Below, piece by piece: positions 51,255 through 61,720 of a stretch of DNA of 64,000 nt. Under the pieces are notes generated by a model that searched no databases, had not been told where the DNA came from, and saw only the letters and a list, made by a program, of their open reading frames with translations. Position 1 is the stretch's first letter, and every line of letters starts with the position of its first letter. This DNA is from Formicarius rufipectus (taxonomy: Eukaryota > Chordata > Aves > Passeriformes > Formicariidae), in contig VXAU01001335.1 in the NCBI GenBank assembly GCA_013399695.1, positions 310,206 through 374,205 of the forward strand, read 5' to 3'. Made by a program: the position numbers and the translations under genes.

Positions 51255-51392
51255 CATCATCATCATCATGGCTAGGCTTTGCAAACAAAGATCTGGGAGG
51301 CCTCCACCCACGCTTGCTACAGGCTCGCTGATGGCTAAAAAGGCCAATGCGAGACAGGCAAGTCTGGTTGCAAAAGGCACAGTGGAAAGTGA
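51255..51392 (-). mobile_element. 5'-truncated RTE-clade retrotransposon 3' end (AviRTE-like)
   Basis: A 138-bp insert lies inside the CR1 3' UTR between 16-bp direct repeats. On the - strand it has one open frame for almost its whole length. That frame contains CAFCNQTCLSRIGLFSHQR followed by AC, i.e. Cys-x2-Cys-x3-Cys, then SRIGL, SH and a final Cys, and a basic/Pro stretch RGWRPPRS. The SRIGL.SH.R pattern near a Cys cluster is typical of the C-terminus of RTE-clade ORF proteins. The insert ends CCATG then (ATG)n, the microsatellite-type tail of that clade, not poly(A) and not the CR1 octamer. Length, truncation and target duplication all fit target-primed reverse transcription. AviRTE is the RTE family known from some birds; assignment to it is inference. 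Confidence 0.82.
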
Positions 51393-51408
51393 TGAAGAAA
51401 TTTTACCT
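51393..51408. repeat. Target-site duplication, right copy
   Basis: Identical over 16 bases to 51239-51254. The perfect match of the two copies means little time or little mutation since insertion relative to the host CR1. Confidence 0.92.
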
Positions 51409-51589
51409 GGTATCCAATCTAAATCTCCTCTGGTGCAACCTTAGATCATTTCCTCATGTTCTATCACCTCTTACTTGGGAGAAGACACCTGTCTGCAACC
51501 TCCTTTCAGATAGTTGTAGAGAGTGATAACACCCACCCAGAAGCCTCCTTTTTCTCCAGACTAAGCAACCCCAGCTCTCTCAGCCACTA

Positions 51590-54020
51590 CTCTTAAGACT
51601 TGTGCTCCAGACCGTTTGTCAGCTCCATTGCTTGTCTCTGGACACTTCCCAGAACCTCAGTGTCTTTCTTGTAGGGGGCCAGAGCTGGACACAGGATTAG
51701 AGGTGAGTTGTCACCGGTGCTGAGTACAGGGGGAGAATTAAGTGCCCTGGTCCTGCTCATACAAATTGTGATACCATTGGCCTTCTTGGCCACCTGAGCA
51801 CACTGCTGGCTCATGTTTGGACAGCTGTCAACCAGCATGCCCAGGTTCTTTTTCAACAGGCAGCTTTCTGGCCTCTCTTCCCCAAGCCTGCAGCGCTTCG
51901 TGGGGCTGTTGTGATCAAAGTGCAAGACCTAACACTGTGCCTTTTTGAACTTCATCCAACTGGCCCTAGCCCACTGTTCCAGCCTGTTCAGATCCCTCTT
52001 GCAAACCTTCCTACCCTCCAGCACTTCAACACTCCCATCCAGCTTGGTGTCATTTGCAAACTAAGCGTGCACTCCATCCCATCATTCAGGTCATCAATAG
52101 GGATATTGAGCAGAATTGGTCCCAGTATTGAGCCTTAGGAAATACTACTGGTGTCTTACTTCATCAGTATTTAACACCATCCACCACCACTGTCTAGGAC
52201 CCACCAACCAGCCTGTTTTTTACACAGTGAACAATGCACCTGTCCAAGTCATGAGCAGTCTGTTTCTCTGGGAGAATTCTGTGACAGATGGTGTCAAAGA
52301 CTTCACTAAACTTCAGGTAGACAACATCCACAGCCTTTCCCTCAACCACTAAGCAAGTCTCCTTGCCGGAGAAGGAGACCAGCTTGGTCAAGCAGGACCT
52401 GCCTTTCACAAACCCATGTTGGCTGAGCCTGATCCCCTTGTTGTTCTGTATGTGCTGCATGATGGCACTCAAGATGATCTGCTCCATGACCTTCCTTGGC
52501 ACCAAGGTCAGGCTGACAGGTCTGTAGTTCCCTGGGTCCTCCTTCCAGCCCTCCTCATAGATGGGTGACACATTTGCCAACTTCCAGTCACCTGGTTCCT
52601 CCAGTTTGGCCAGGACAGCTGGTAAATGATGGAAAGTGACTCTGAGCATTTCCACCAGCCGCCTCAGAACTCTTGGTTAAGTCCATCTGGCCCCATAGTC
52701 TTATGTGTGTCTAAGTGGTTGACCAATTCCCAATGGATTATGGGATCTTTGTTCTGCTCCCTGCCCCTGTTTTCCATCTCAGGGGGCTGGGTACCTGAAG
52801 AACAATTGCTGTTAAAGACTGAGGCAAAGAAGGTGTTAGGCACAGCCTTTTCCTTGCTCTTTGTCACTGTGTTTCCCTCTCCATTCAGTAAAGGATGGAG
52901 ATTCTCCTTAACCCTCTTTGTGTTGCTGGTACATTTATAGACACCTTTTTTAATGTCTTTTTTTTTATCAGTAGCCAGCTTAAGCCCTACCTGGGTTTTG
53001 GCCCTTTCTGATTTTTCTCTCTGCAGTTCTCCTGAGTTGCCTGACTCTTCTTGCAAAGGCCATAAACCCTCCTTTTTTCCTGAGATCCAGCCAAACCTCT
53101 CTGCTCAATCAGCCCAGCTTTCTTCCCCACCAGCCTGTCTTTCAGCATATGGGGATGGGCTATTCCTGCACCTGCAAGATTCTTGAAGAATATCCAGGCT
53201 TGCTGGAGTTCTCTGCCCTTCAAGACTGCCTCCCAATGGACTATGCCAACCAGTCTCCTAAAGAGGCCAAAATCTGCCTCTCTGTAAGTGCAAGGTGGCT
53301 GTTCTGCTGGCTCCCTTCTTACTACTCCAAGAACCAAAAACTCATTCATTTTGTGCTGCCTGGAAACTGACTGAGGGTGCCCTCATTTGCTTTGCCCAAG
53401 ACAATCTCCAAGCACCCCATCACCCACAACTCCTCTTTTCACAAACACCAGGTCTGCTGGGCTGCCTTCCCTAGTTGGCTCCCTCACATGCTGTATCAGG
53501 AAGTTAATGATCTTCCACACAATCCAGGGACTTCCTGGACTGTTTCCCCTCTTCTATGTTGCTTTTCCAATAGGCATTGGGTAAGCTGAAGCCCCCCACA
53601 AGAACACAGGCTAGTGATCATGAATCTGCTCCCAAATGCTTATGGACTATCTCAGCTGCCCCTTCATCCTGGTTGGGTTATCTACCAAACTCCCACCAGG
53701 ATATGTGCCTTGGCCTTTCCCCTGATTCTTACCCACAAACACTCAACCCTGTCCTCACCATCATTAAGCTCCAGACCATGAAAACACTCCCTAACATACA
53801 GGGCTACTCCACCACATCGCCTTCCTAACCTGTCCCTTCTTTTAACAGTTTACAGACATCCAGCACTGCAACTGTGTATGTGTCATCCATCACTTCTCCA
53901 TGAGGGCAACTGTATCATGGTTTACCGACTGTGCAATGGTTTCCAGCTCCTCCTGTTTGTTGCCCATCTTGGAAGCATTGGTGTAAATGCACTTCAGTTG
54001 GTCTATTGATCCTGTCACTT
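51590..54020 (-). pseudogene. CR1 ORF2 remnant (endonuclease and reverse transcriptase)
   Basis: Reading leftwards, the endonuclease begins near 54010 with LKC.YTNA..MGNKQEELE and later RLGRRCGGVALYVRECFHG (53770-53830). The linker over 52664-53056 contains RVKENLHPLLN and HKTMGPDGLNQ. The reverse transcriptase over 52194-52655 has NYRPVSLT and QHGFVKGRSC. The C-terminus at 51593-51925 has NMSQQCAQVAKKANGI and GLEHKS. It is dead: motif A reads YLKFSEVFD, so the catalytic Asp (family YLDFS.AFD) is Lys. The FADD motif is frameshifted and reads AND (codons at 52049-52057). A TAG sits in the endonuclease after ILVGVW, and there are several further stops and shifts. Confidence 0.9.
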
Positions 54021-54270
54021 TTTGGGAGGGAGAAGCACTAATTCTTACATGACTATTAGGATTTTTGTGGTTTCTAACATGTCAATATCCCCTGTATCTT
54101 TGCTGCCACAAGAATCTCCATCCTCTACCTCCACTGATTTGGCAGGCCAAAGGACCTCACTAGCATCAGTGTGCCACCCTGAGGCTTATCTTTAATGGGC
54201 CTGGTTTTATCCCTTTATATAAGTTTAGCCTCTGGGAGATAGCCACTTGCCCAACTAGGCACAGGTACCC

Positions 54271-55029
54271 ACAGTGTTACTTAAGCATCATCTGTGTATT
54301 AATCATGCATTAACAGAAAGGGTAAATCAGAACTGTGTGACCAGGCAGCACTAGAGAGGTAAAGAGGGTGGGATCCAAACAAGGCAGTTAGCAAAGCTGT
54401 TCAGCTCTTTGGGCATGTACATGGAGAGCAACATTGCTCCTCAATTCCCATACATCGCTGGAAAAGGACTGTGAGAGCACACACAAACCTGGTGACCCTG
54501 GAAAGAGTATGCCTCAGGGAGAGTCCTAATTCAGCTTACTATAATGTAACATAATTTATCAAAGTAGCCACCATTCAGATCACAACATTTAGATTTGTGG
54601 CTCTTAGTGCATTCTGCAATAGGTGTAAAACTGAACTAGGAGCAGGAGGTGCAGGGATGTATGAAAGCATATTGTGGGGAAGTCAGTATCATGGAAAACG
54701 TTATTTCTAAATGTACAGCTTCCATGTACATTTGAGGACATCAGAGATTTATCTCTGATTCTGAAAACATATTGGGATTGAAATAACATTTGCCTATATT
54801 ATGATTATTGATATTAATAATCATAATAATCATAGTAATATGCAAATCCTTCTATTGTAAATTTGTCTTTGAAAATATGCATGCATCCTTATTAAATGAA
54901 ATGTATTCTGTTTTCTCATCAATTTTGATTCCTGTTTTTGCCCACTTGTTTTCTTTAAGAAAAATTCTAGTATTTCTGTTTCAAATCATGTAGTTCACTA
55001 CATTGTTACAAATGCTTATAAATTGCCTG
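54271..55029. other. AT-rich spacer between two CR1 copies
   Basis: No gene seen. It contains the inverted repeat at 54798-54827 inside an ATT/AAT-rich run. Confidence 0.5.
54798..54827. repeat. Perfect 12-bp inverted repeat, 6-base loop
   Basis: ATTATGATTATT at 54798-54809 and its reverse complement AATAATCATAAT at 54816-54827. It lies in an (ATT/AAT)-rich run, so slippage is the simplest origin. Confidence 0.88.
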
Positions 55030-55219
55030 TGATATCACTGAATCACAGAATATGCCAAATTGGAAGGGACCGACAAGGATTATCAAGTCCAACTCCTGGC
55101 CCTGCACAGGACTATACCCAAGAGTCACACCATGTGTCTGAGAGTATCATCCAAACGCTTTTTGAACTCTGTCAGGCTTGGTGTTGTGACCACTTCCCCA
55201 GGGAGCCTGTTCCACTACA
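55030..55219 (-). mobile_element. Short CR1 3' end
   Basis: + reads AATCACAGAATATGCC, ATTGGAAGGGACCGACAAGG, AGGACTATACCCAAGAGTCA and GTCAGGCTTGGTGTTGTGAC, the reversed CR1 3' UTR. It stops after GGGAGCCTGTTCCAC. It is about 190 bp on the - strand with its 3' terminus at about 55030. The terminus matches those at 1749 and 23922. Confidence 0.94.
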
Positions 55220-57273
55220 TATCCACTGATGATGGAGGACATGCATATATTAGATGAGAAAACTATTTTCATTCTTTGTATAGAGTATTGTTATCAGGCG
55301 TTGTCCAGTTTTAAACAGATCCTTAGATGAAAGTTCATTAAAACATACTTCGGTAATGAAAGACCTACTATGTTAAGAAGAACTTAGCAGAACTCTAAAG
55401 CTACTGTTGAAAAGACAATGAACTTGAAGTTTCAGTCCCAGCTCTTATTTTTAACACCAGTAAGCCTGGTGCTAAAACTCCTTCTGATGATCTCTCCTTG
55501 GCCAACCAACTGGACACATCTTCCAAATGCCAAGTGCCTGGCACAAAACGCCATCTTCCTGTAATTTAAATGAAGAATTACAGGCTGCTTTGTATCACAC
55601 AGATATGGATACCATTTGAGCACATGGTTATTGCCATTTCTATATGATACTTGTTGACAGCACAGCTCTCTTCCTATCTTGGCTATCGTGTATATTCCAT
55701 GAGTTCCCCTTCGAACATACATACATTCAACTCATCTGTGTTGAATCCTTGTAAGTATCCTCTTCCCTTTCCTCTATCCACTTCCACATCTTAAATATAT
55801 ACTCTGAGCCTGTAAACTCTGATAATATGCTTCAGTCAGTCACACAAGTTTAATGAAGTATGAATAGAAGGTAAGTGCGAGGTAATAGGATGGAATTAAT
55901 GTCGTTTTGGTGGATCTTGATTTCCAGGCATCAAACCTTCTTTCATTCTATAATGCCCTGAAAATTAAAGGTCCTAGATGGACACGAATGTTATCTTAGT
56001 GCTTAAGACAAATACGTTAGGAAGATATATTACTATTAAATCCTTTATCCATTCATTTAATAGATAAAATAATTCAACTGTTTCTCTACCCTGAAAAAAA
56101 CCTACAATGCATCCCATTTGATACTGATTTATTGGTATTCATCCTTCCCAATATGTGTGGAGTCCTTTTGGCAGGGAGTGGCATACTCTCATCTGTTGTA
56201 TCCTGATACACATCTGCTCAGAAGTGTCACGTGTAGGTCAGGCACAGCCAGAGCTACAAACAAATAGTACAAAGGCAGATGGTTACCAACTGCACGATGG
56301 GCAAGATTTTGGCTAAACAAGGTAATCACTTGCTCTGCTCTCAAATATACTCCCAATTTTGATAAAGATTTTTTGACTATTCTTTGAAAAATGGTGGCAA
56401 ACTCCCAACAGACAAGATTTCTGTACAGTTTGCTGCAACTTATCATTGCCAACAACCTTTGTTATTTTCCTGAGCTTCAACAGCATCATATAGTTTAGCT
56501 ATAAATTGTTCACATATTGCTCTTCAGAGAGGTCATAAAGGGGGACATTTTTTGATAAAGAAGAATTGGAAGAAACTCTTCCACCCTGATCTCTAGTGTA
56601 AATGTTAAACCCATCACTCACACCTAATCCAAAATTAATAACATAGTCTAGCAGTACTGCTGGAGTTCACCTCTCTGTTACTTCCCATATTTTATTATCT
56701 TGACAGGGTTTTTTTCATAACAACATGAGAACTTACCCCAAAACACTGGATCATGCTCCTATTTTAAATGCAGAACCAGAGTTCTGGCTACATAGACTAA
56801 TTTTAAATGAGTCAATAACCTGAATATGAAGGTTGTTTTATTTCAATTAGGATGCTGCTTGAGGGTTTGGTATTTTGGGATTGATTTCCAGTGTCTACGT
56901 GATATGTTTAACAATAGTAATGATGAACTGATAATTATAGCTTGGGCTATTGTGTGATGTCTAAAATGTGATGGGTGTTTACTCTGTAAATCTTGAACAC
57001 AATTCTATATCAACTAGTGATTATTTAGCTTCATGAAAGACTACTACAATTAAATGATCAATTATATGTGAAGATTAATGCTAGTTTCATGGTCATTGTC
57101 CTTTTCTCCAGTCATCTATATTGAGTGAATAAACTGGTAGAAAATAATTTCCTCTCAACCCTTCTAAAAAGAGCTTCAGTTGTGCTGATGCGAAATCTGA
57201 TGGGCTATTGAAATAATATTTCAGATTAATATTTACAGACATTTCTGTTCTGTACACATACATTGATTGGGTT

Positions 57274-57292
57274 CATCTGCACTGTGCAGATG
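57274..57292. repeat. 9-bp inverted repeat made of two facing E-boxes
   Basis: CATCTGCAC, one T, then the exact reverse complement GTGCAGATG. Each arm carries a CANNTG E-box (CATCTG and CAGATG). This may be chance. No other regulatory sign is visible. Confidence 0.6.
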
Positions 57293-57463
57293 TGCACATT
57301 TTTTGTTGGCTAGTGATAATAGTAATTATAATAGCAATGTTAATACTGCTCTTCTTTGTGTGTTGATATCTCTGAGTGAAAAGTGTCATAGAAGAAGTAG
57401 GAAATACAGTTACATAATATATATTACATGATATAGGTTACTATGTTGTTCTGTGATGTAATT

Positions 57464-57505
57464 GCATCATATAATAACAATGTTGTCAACATTGTTATAT
57501 GATGC
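57464..57505. repeat. Near-perfect hairpin, 19-bp stem with a 3-base bulge
   Basis: The left arm at 57464-57485 (GCATCATATAATAACAATGTTG) and the right arm at 57487-57505 are reverse complements except for three extra bases in the left arm. The centre is a single T. It could be a fossil of a small palindromic element. There is no clear target duplication. Confidence 0.85.
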
Positions 57506-60500
57506 TGTGACAAGAACAATAATAACTTATTTCAATAATTTTTAAGGAGTTGGGCTTAGATAAAGTAGTACTCTGAATATTTTTGCACTTTATTTTGTTT
57601 AAATGGACAGAAACTGAAGTGTACAAAGAAGCCAGAATTATATGAGAAGATATCATTATTAACATGTTCATTTATTTTCCCACTGAGAGCATGAGTGAGA
57701 ACAATTGGACTCAAGCCTTAGATTTTCAGATTTCAAAGCCATGTGATGACAAGAGGCACAGCTCTGCCAAAATTTCTATTTTCTTCGTTGCCATTTTGCC
57801 TATACAACATCTGCAGGATGCGTGCCCCACACCAATTGCAGTTACTTTGATGTAATGACTATTATTTGCCACTGTGCACTGCTGCTAAATGCCAGGAGAT
57901 GTACTAATTTAATTGTCATGATTAGGACTACATCTGATTGTGTTATTCAAGAAAAAACATCTTCCTACTTAACACGATCACACAGCTACCTCTGTGTGAA
58001 AAAGCCCTTTAAAAAAATCTCTTATTCAGTGAAGTACCCCAAATTGGTAAATACTAGTTGAAGAGATGCCCATCTGCTTTGTGAGTGCCCTTGTTAGCTG
58101 TCAGGATTTGTAAATACAGCAAATAGTACTTTTAATATGTTTCAGTCACATTTTGAAATCGATTGTTTTGTGAAATGGCTTTTTTATAATATGACTATGA
58201 CATGTATGTAATTGGTCTCTCTCAAGAGGAAACAAAACTGACAGGGCACATACTGAGAAAACTGAGAGGTCTCTGTACAACTCCAGATTTGCTGAAGAAC
58301 TAAAATGATTGAAATCCTGTTAAATTTCTTTCTTTTTGCAGCTTATTCAAAATGATGACACATCCTCTATCTTAAGTCAAATGGCTTCTGCTTAACTATG
58401 GCAGAGTCACAGGGAAAAAGCATTGGCCTAACTGAAGTCAATCAGACTTTGGCCTTTCATTTCAATGAGTAAGAAATCTATCAGTGATTTCTAAAAGGCA
58501 TAGGACATTACAAGCTACAGACGACTGGAGACTGTGCTTGGGATGACTGGACATTGCATGTGCAGTTATGGAACAGAGCATGAAGACCTTCAGTGACTCA
58601 TGGGAATCTTTACAGTGTATAAGAGCAAGAAGGTGGCAAAAAAGCACAGAAATTATCCAGTTTCCACCTAGCTAATGGGAAATATTAGTAATTTTCTGCC
58701 ATGCTTTTGTGTCAATGGTTGTATGTGCTGCATGCAGCAGGTACGCAAAGACGACTGCATGCCAGGTGCATGTGTTTGACTCTTAAGATGTTGACAAACC
58801 AGTGGCACCTTGTTGGAGGTTGTATCACCACACACAGGTTGCAATCCTACCCATTCACTTGTAACTCAAAAAGATTCTCCAGGAAAAACATTTACAATTT
58901 CTCTGAGGATATTAAGAGTGGAGCTGGCTTTCTGTGCCTGCTCTGAGGTCCGAGGATGCGCTAACCAGAGTCAGCAGGACTCTGCATGGAACCTGCTGTG
59001 GAAAAGTTGGAGTGAAGTGACAGTTCACTAAATTGTCAGAGCCTCTCCTTCCAAAGACAAGCTAGAAGCTTAACAGCTGTGTTTGTGAAGTACTCTGAAA
59101 TCTATAGATTAGATTTAGTGCCTAAAGTAATGTGGAGAGCTAAATACTTTTATTGTTGTTTGAAATTAGAAACACCTTCGAAACAATTTCAACCTCTTCT
59201 CCCACACAGTCAAATAAAGGAAGTTAATCTTGGCCACAATTAACTTTCTATCCTCATTTCTCAACCTGCTCCATCTGCTACTTCATCTGACCTGTTCCTA
59301 CACTTCACTGATCAAATGCAGTTATGAACTTATCCATCATCTTACAGCATAATGAAGTGTAAACATTTTCTGCATCAATCTGTCATGTGAGCCATAATTT
59401 GGAGTTCTAAAGATTGCATCCAAGACCATTTTAAGCTTTAATCACAACCATGCTGAATGATGAGCCACTTGCCATTAGCAAATGTATCTGCTTTTTGCTG
59501 CTAGACACTTTCAATGAGTCCAGAATTTCTATAATTTCAATAAATATTTGGAACTGACCAAAATTTAGGGGAAAAAAAATTCAACGAGAAACCACCCCAC
59601 AACAAAACCAAATAATTTTTCTAATATGACCTTGTTTAATAGCTGTCCTTAATGTCTAGGTTCCTATTTGAGATGAGTACAAAAGAAAACATGAAAACAT
59701 GGCAGCAAAATTATCTCAGTGACCTGAAAGAGGATGTCGGAAGCAAAGATGCAAGACTAAAGATGATTATACATGGGATATTGCTTGTATCCTTCAATTT
59801 TGCCTCATATCATCTGTTGTTACATAAAGACTAGTTCAAAACAGCCTGCAAAAAAGCAATCATACGCCATTTCATGCATAAGGCTGAAGTAATCAAGCAG
59901 CAATATAGCACTGGTACACTAAAGCCAAAACCTGACATCATTGGTTTTCAATACTGTTGTCAGATAATATTAATAGTAGCTGAATCCAGGCATCTGGTCT
60001 GCAGGAAGAGAAAACAATCTTTTTCCACTAGTCCTCATGTCCACAATATGCAATATTAAATTCAAAATGGCTAAGCTGTGAAATGTGTTACAAACAACAG
60101 GAAGCAGGGAGGACCTTGTGGAATATAGGGAAAACAAGTGGAGGACAAATGAAAGCAGAGGGCCAGCAGCTCACAAAGGCAAAGGGCAATGAGGATCAAA
60201 GCATTCAACAGCCTTGTTCACCACAAAATGAGGTTAATTAAGACTAGATATTTAGAAATGCAGGCTGCACTTCCAGAGAAGAGTCTAAATAACATTTAGT
60301 TAAGTAGAATCATTCAAATTGATAACACCCAATGAAACAACACTGGAAAACTTGTAAAGCTTGCTGTAGCAATTTCTGTTTCTCTAACAATTGTCTTCAA
60401 GAGCTTATGGGATGCTTTAGAGAAGTGTAAAATAACAAATATGGCACACATTTTTCGAAGGTGGAGGAACTAGAACTTAGGGAATGTAACTTCGGTGCTT

Positions 60501-60589
60501 AGAACAAGTTATTGAGCAAACTTATTAAGCAAACACCCTTGAAGCACCCAGAAGATAATACAGTGATTGAAAGCCAGCAATTGTGGAGT

Positions 60590-60725
60590 TATCAAGAAGA
60601 ATCATGTCAAACCAATCTAATTTCAGTCTTTGACTAAATAAGTAGCCTAGGGGATAACAACAAGCATGATTTACTTTGACTTTCATATGGCTTTTCACAC
60701 TACTCTAGATGGCATTCCCCTAAGC
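60590..60725 (+). mobile_element. Old CR1/L3-like LINE relic, part 1
   Basis: AATCATGTCAAACCAATCTAATTT, then TTTACTTTGACTTTCATATGG and TAGATGGCATTCCCCTAAG, follows the order of the reverse-transcriptase segment of ancient CR1/L3-type elements (accepted cores: AACCAACCTAAT..., TTTACCTGGACTTTAGCAAAG, CATGG.ATTCT). Frames are broken throughout. The second part is at 61236-61720. Confidence 0.6.
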
Positions 60726-61235
60726 AAAAATGAAGATAGGTAGGACAAGATTCAGCCTCAGATTTGTGCATAGGAATGTGTCTTGTTTACTGTATAGCTG
60801 TCTATATGTAACCTATGCATCTAAGCTTCTTTGTGGGATGGAGATCTAGGACTCAGTGCAGTTGCCCACATGAAGACGTCAAGTATCATCTGAGACACCT
60901 TCTGGTTGACCTTCAGCTACGACTCCAAAGGGGAGTGGACATCCCACAGGTTCTGTGTCAGATCTGCCAGGCCTGTATGGCCGCCCTGAAGGCACCATTC
61001 TACTCTCCAGAGAGCAAATTCACCCTGCCACTCATTGCCCATCCAAGGTTAAGCAGAATGGCTCTCCAGCCTCCGCCTACTGTAACAGCAGCTTAGACGC
61101 CTAGCTGATAGATGGACAGATACACTGAGGGAAAAACATGAACTGAGCTGGCTTTTTTTCTGTCAAACATGGATGTGTTTCAAATAACGTTCAGTAGAGA
61201 TTTACCATAGGCTGAGTCATGTTAAGCAACTTGTA
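60726..61235 (+). other. Unassigned segment splitting the old LINE, with a 93-codon frame
   Basis: About 500 bases between the two LINE parts do not align with the expected element. A + open frame at 60815-61096 ends in TAG. It shows Cys pairs (CSCPHEDVKYHLRHLL; VLCQICQACMAALKAPFY) and a Leu/Arg-rich helix-like part. I do not recognise it and cannot say if it is coding, a transposon piece or chance. No splice sites or target duplication were convincing. Confidence 0.3.
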
Positions 61236-61720
61236 GGATGGGAACGGAAAACGTTTTGGTCTGCTATTCACAGATGACAGCAAACTGGGAAGGGATGCAA
61301 GTACATTGGAGGAGAGAGATAAAATTTTAAATTATTTTGACCAGCATAGAAGTGATCCAAGGTCTGCAGGGTGTTCAGTAAAAAAAAATTCAAAAAGCCT
61401 CCTTTAGTCATAAGATATGAATACAGAAATGCACAATGGAGAACTAACAGTAAGTCCCCAGTAAAGCTGAAAATAATTCAGCAATTGCTGTGATTCACAA
61501 GCTAAAAATGTGTGTGTGATGGTGCTGCAGAAAAGACAACTCCCATTCTTGGATTCACTGGTAGGAATGTCATGTGCAAGACATCAGAAGTATTTAACAC
61601 ACTCTGGTCCATAATGATAAGGTCCCTGCTAGAGTGTTACTCTAGGGCCCATAACCACACTAAAGAAAGATGCGACCAGGTTGCAGAGAGAGTAGAGGAG
61701 AAAAATAAGTATGACAGGAG
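61236..61720 (+). mobile_element. Old CR1/L3-like LINE relic, part 2
   Basis: CTATTCACAGATGACAGCAAACTGGG corresponds to the F-A-D-D-T-K-L motif region. Then AGGAATGTCATGTGCAAGAC, TAGAGTGTTACTCT and CACTAAAGAAAGATGCGACC match the LINE C-terminal blocks (NR.VMCKT, LEYC, FKKD.D). The copy is far more diverged than the avian CR1 copies in this window, consistent with a pre-avian insertion. Similarity may continue faintly to about 61960. Confidence 0.7.

Larger units (their letters stand above)
51056..54270 (-). mobile_element. Long CR1 LINE, 5'-truncated, with a nested insertion
   Basis: A CR1 runs on the - strand from about 54270 (5' side) to its 3' terminus at about 51056, where + reads AATCATTTAGGTTGAAAAATA. 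Without the nested insert it is about 3.06 kb of a 4.5-kb element. In transcription order it holds the end of an upstream region, endonuclease, linker, reverse transcriptase, ORF2 C-terminus and 3' UTR. The 3' UTR carries the characteristic reversed blocks GGCAGCCTGTTCTAATGACTG and TCCAATCTAAATCTCCTCTGG. Its terminal sequence differs from those of the shorter CR1 copies in the window, so it is another subfamily. Confidence 0.95.
55220..60589. other. AT-rich non-coding DNA with hairpins
   Basis: No gene seen. Open frames are under 100 codons and unrelated to anything I recognise. The structured sites at 57274-57292 and 57464-57505 are listed separately. Confidence 0.5.

Noticed and set aside
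51235..51444. 69-codon + strand frame over the RTE insert
   Set aside because: It is the complement of the element's own - strand frame and runs from CR1 into the insert and back, so it is not a gene.
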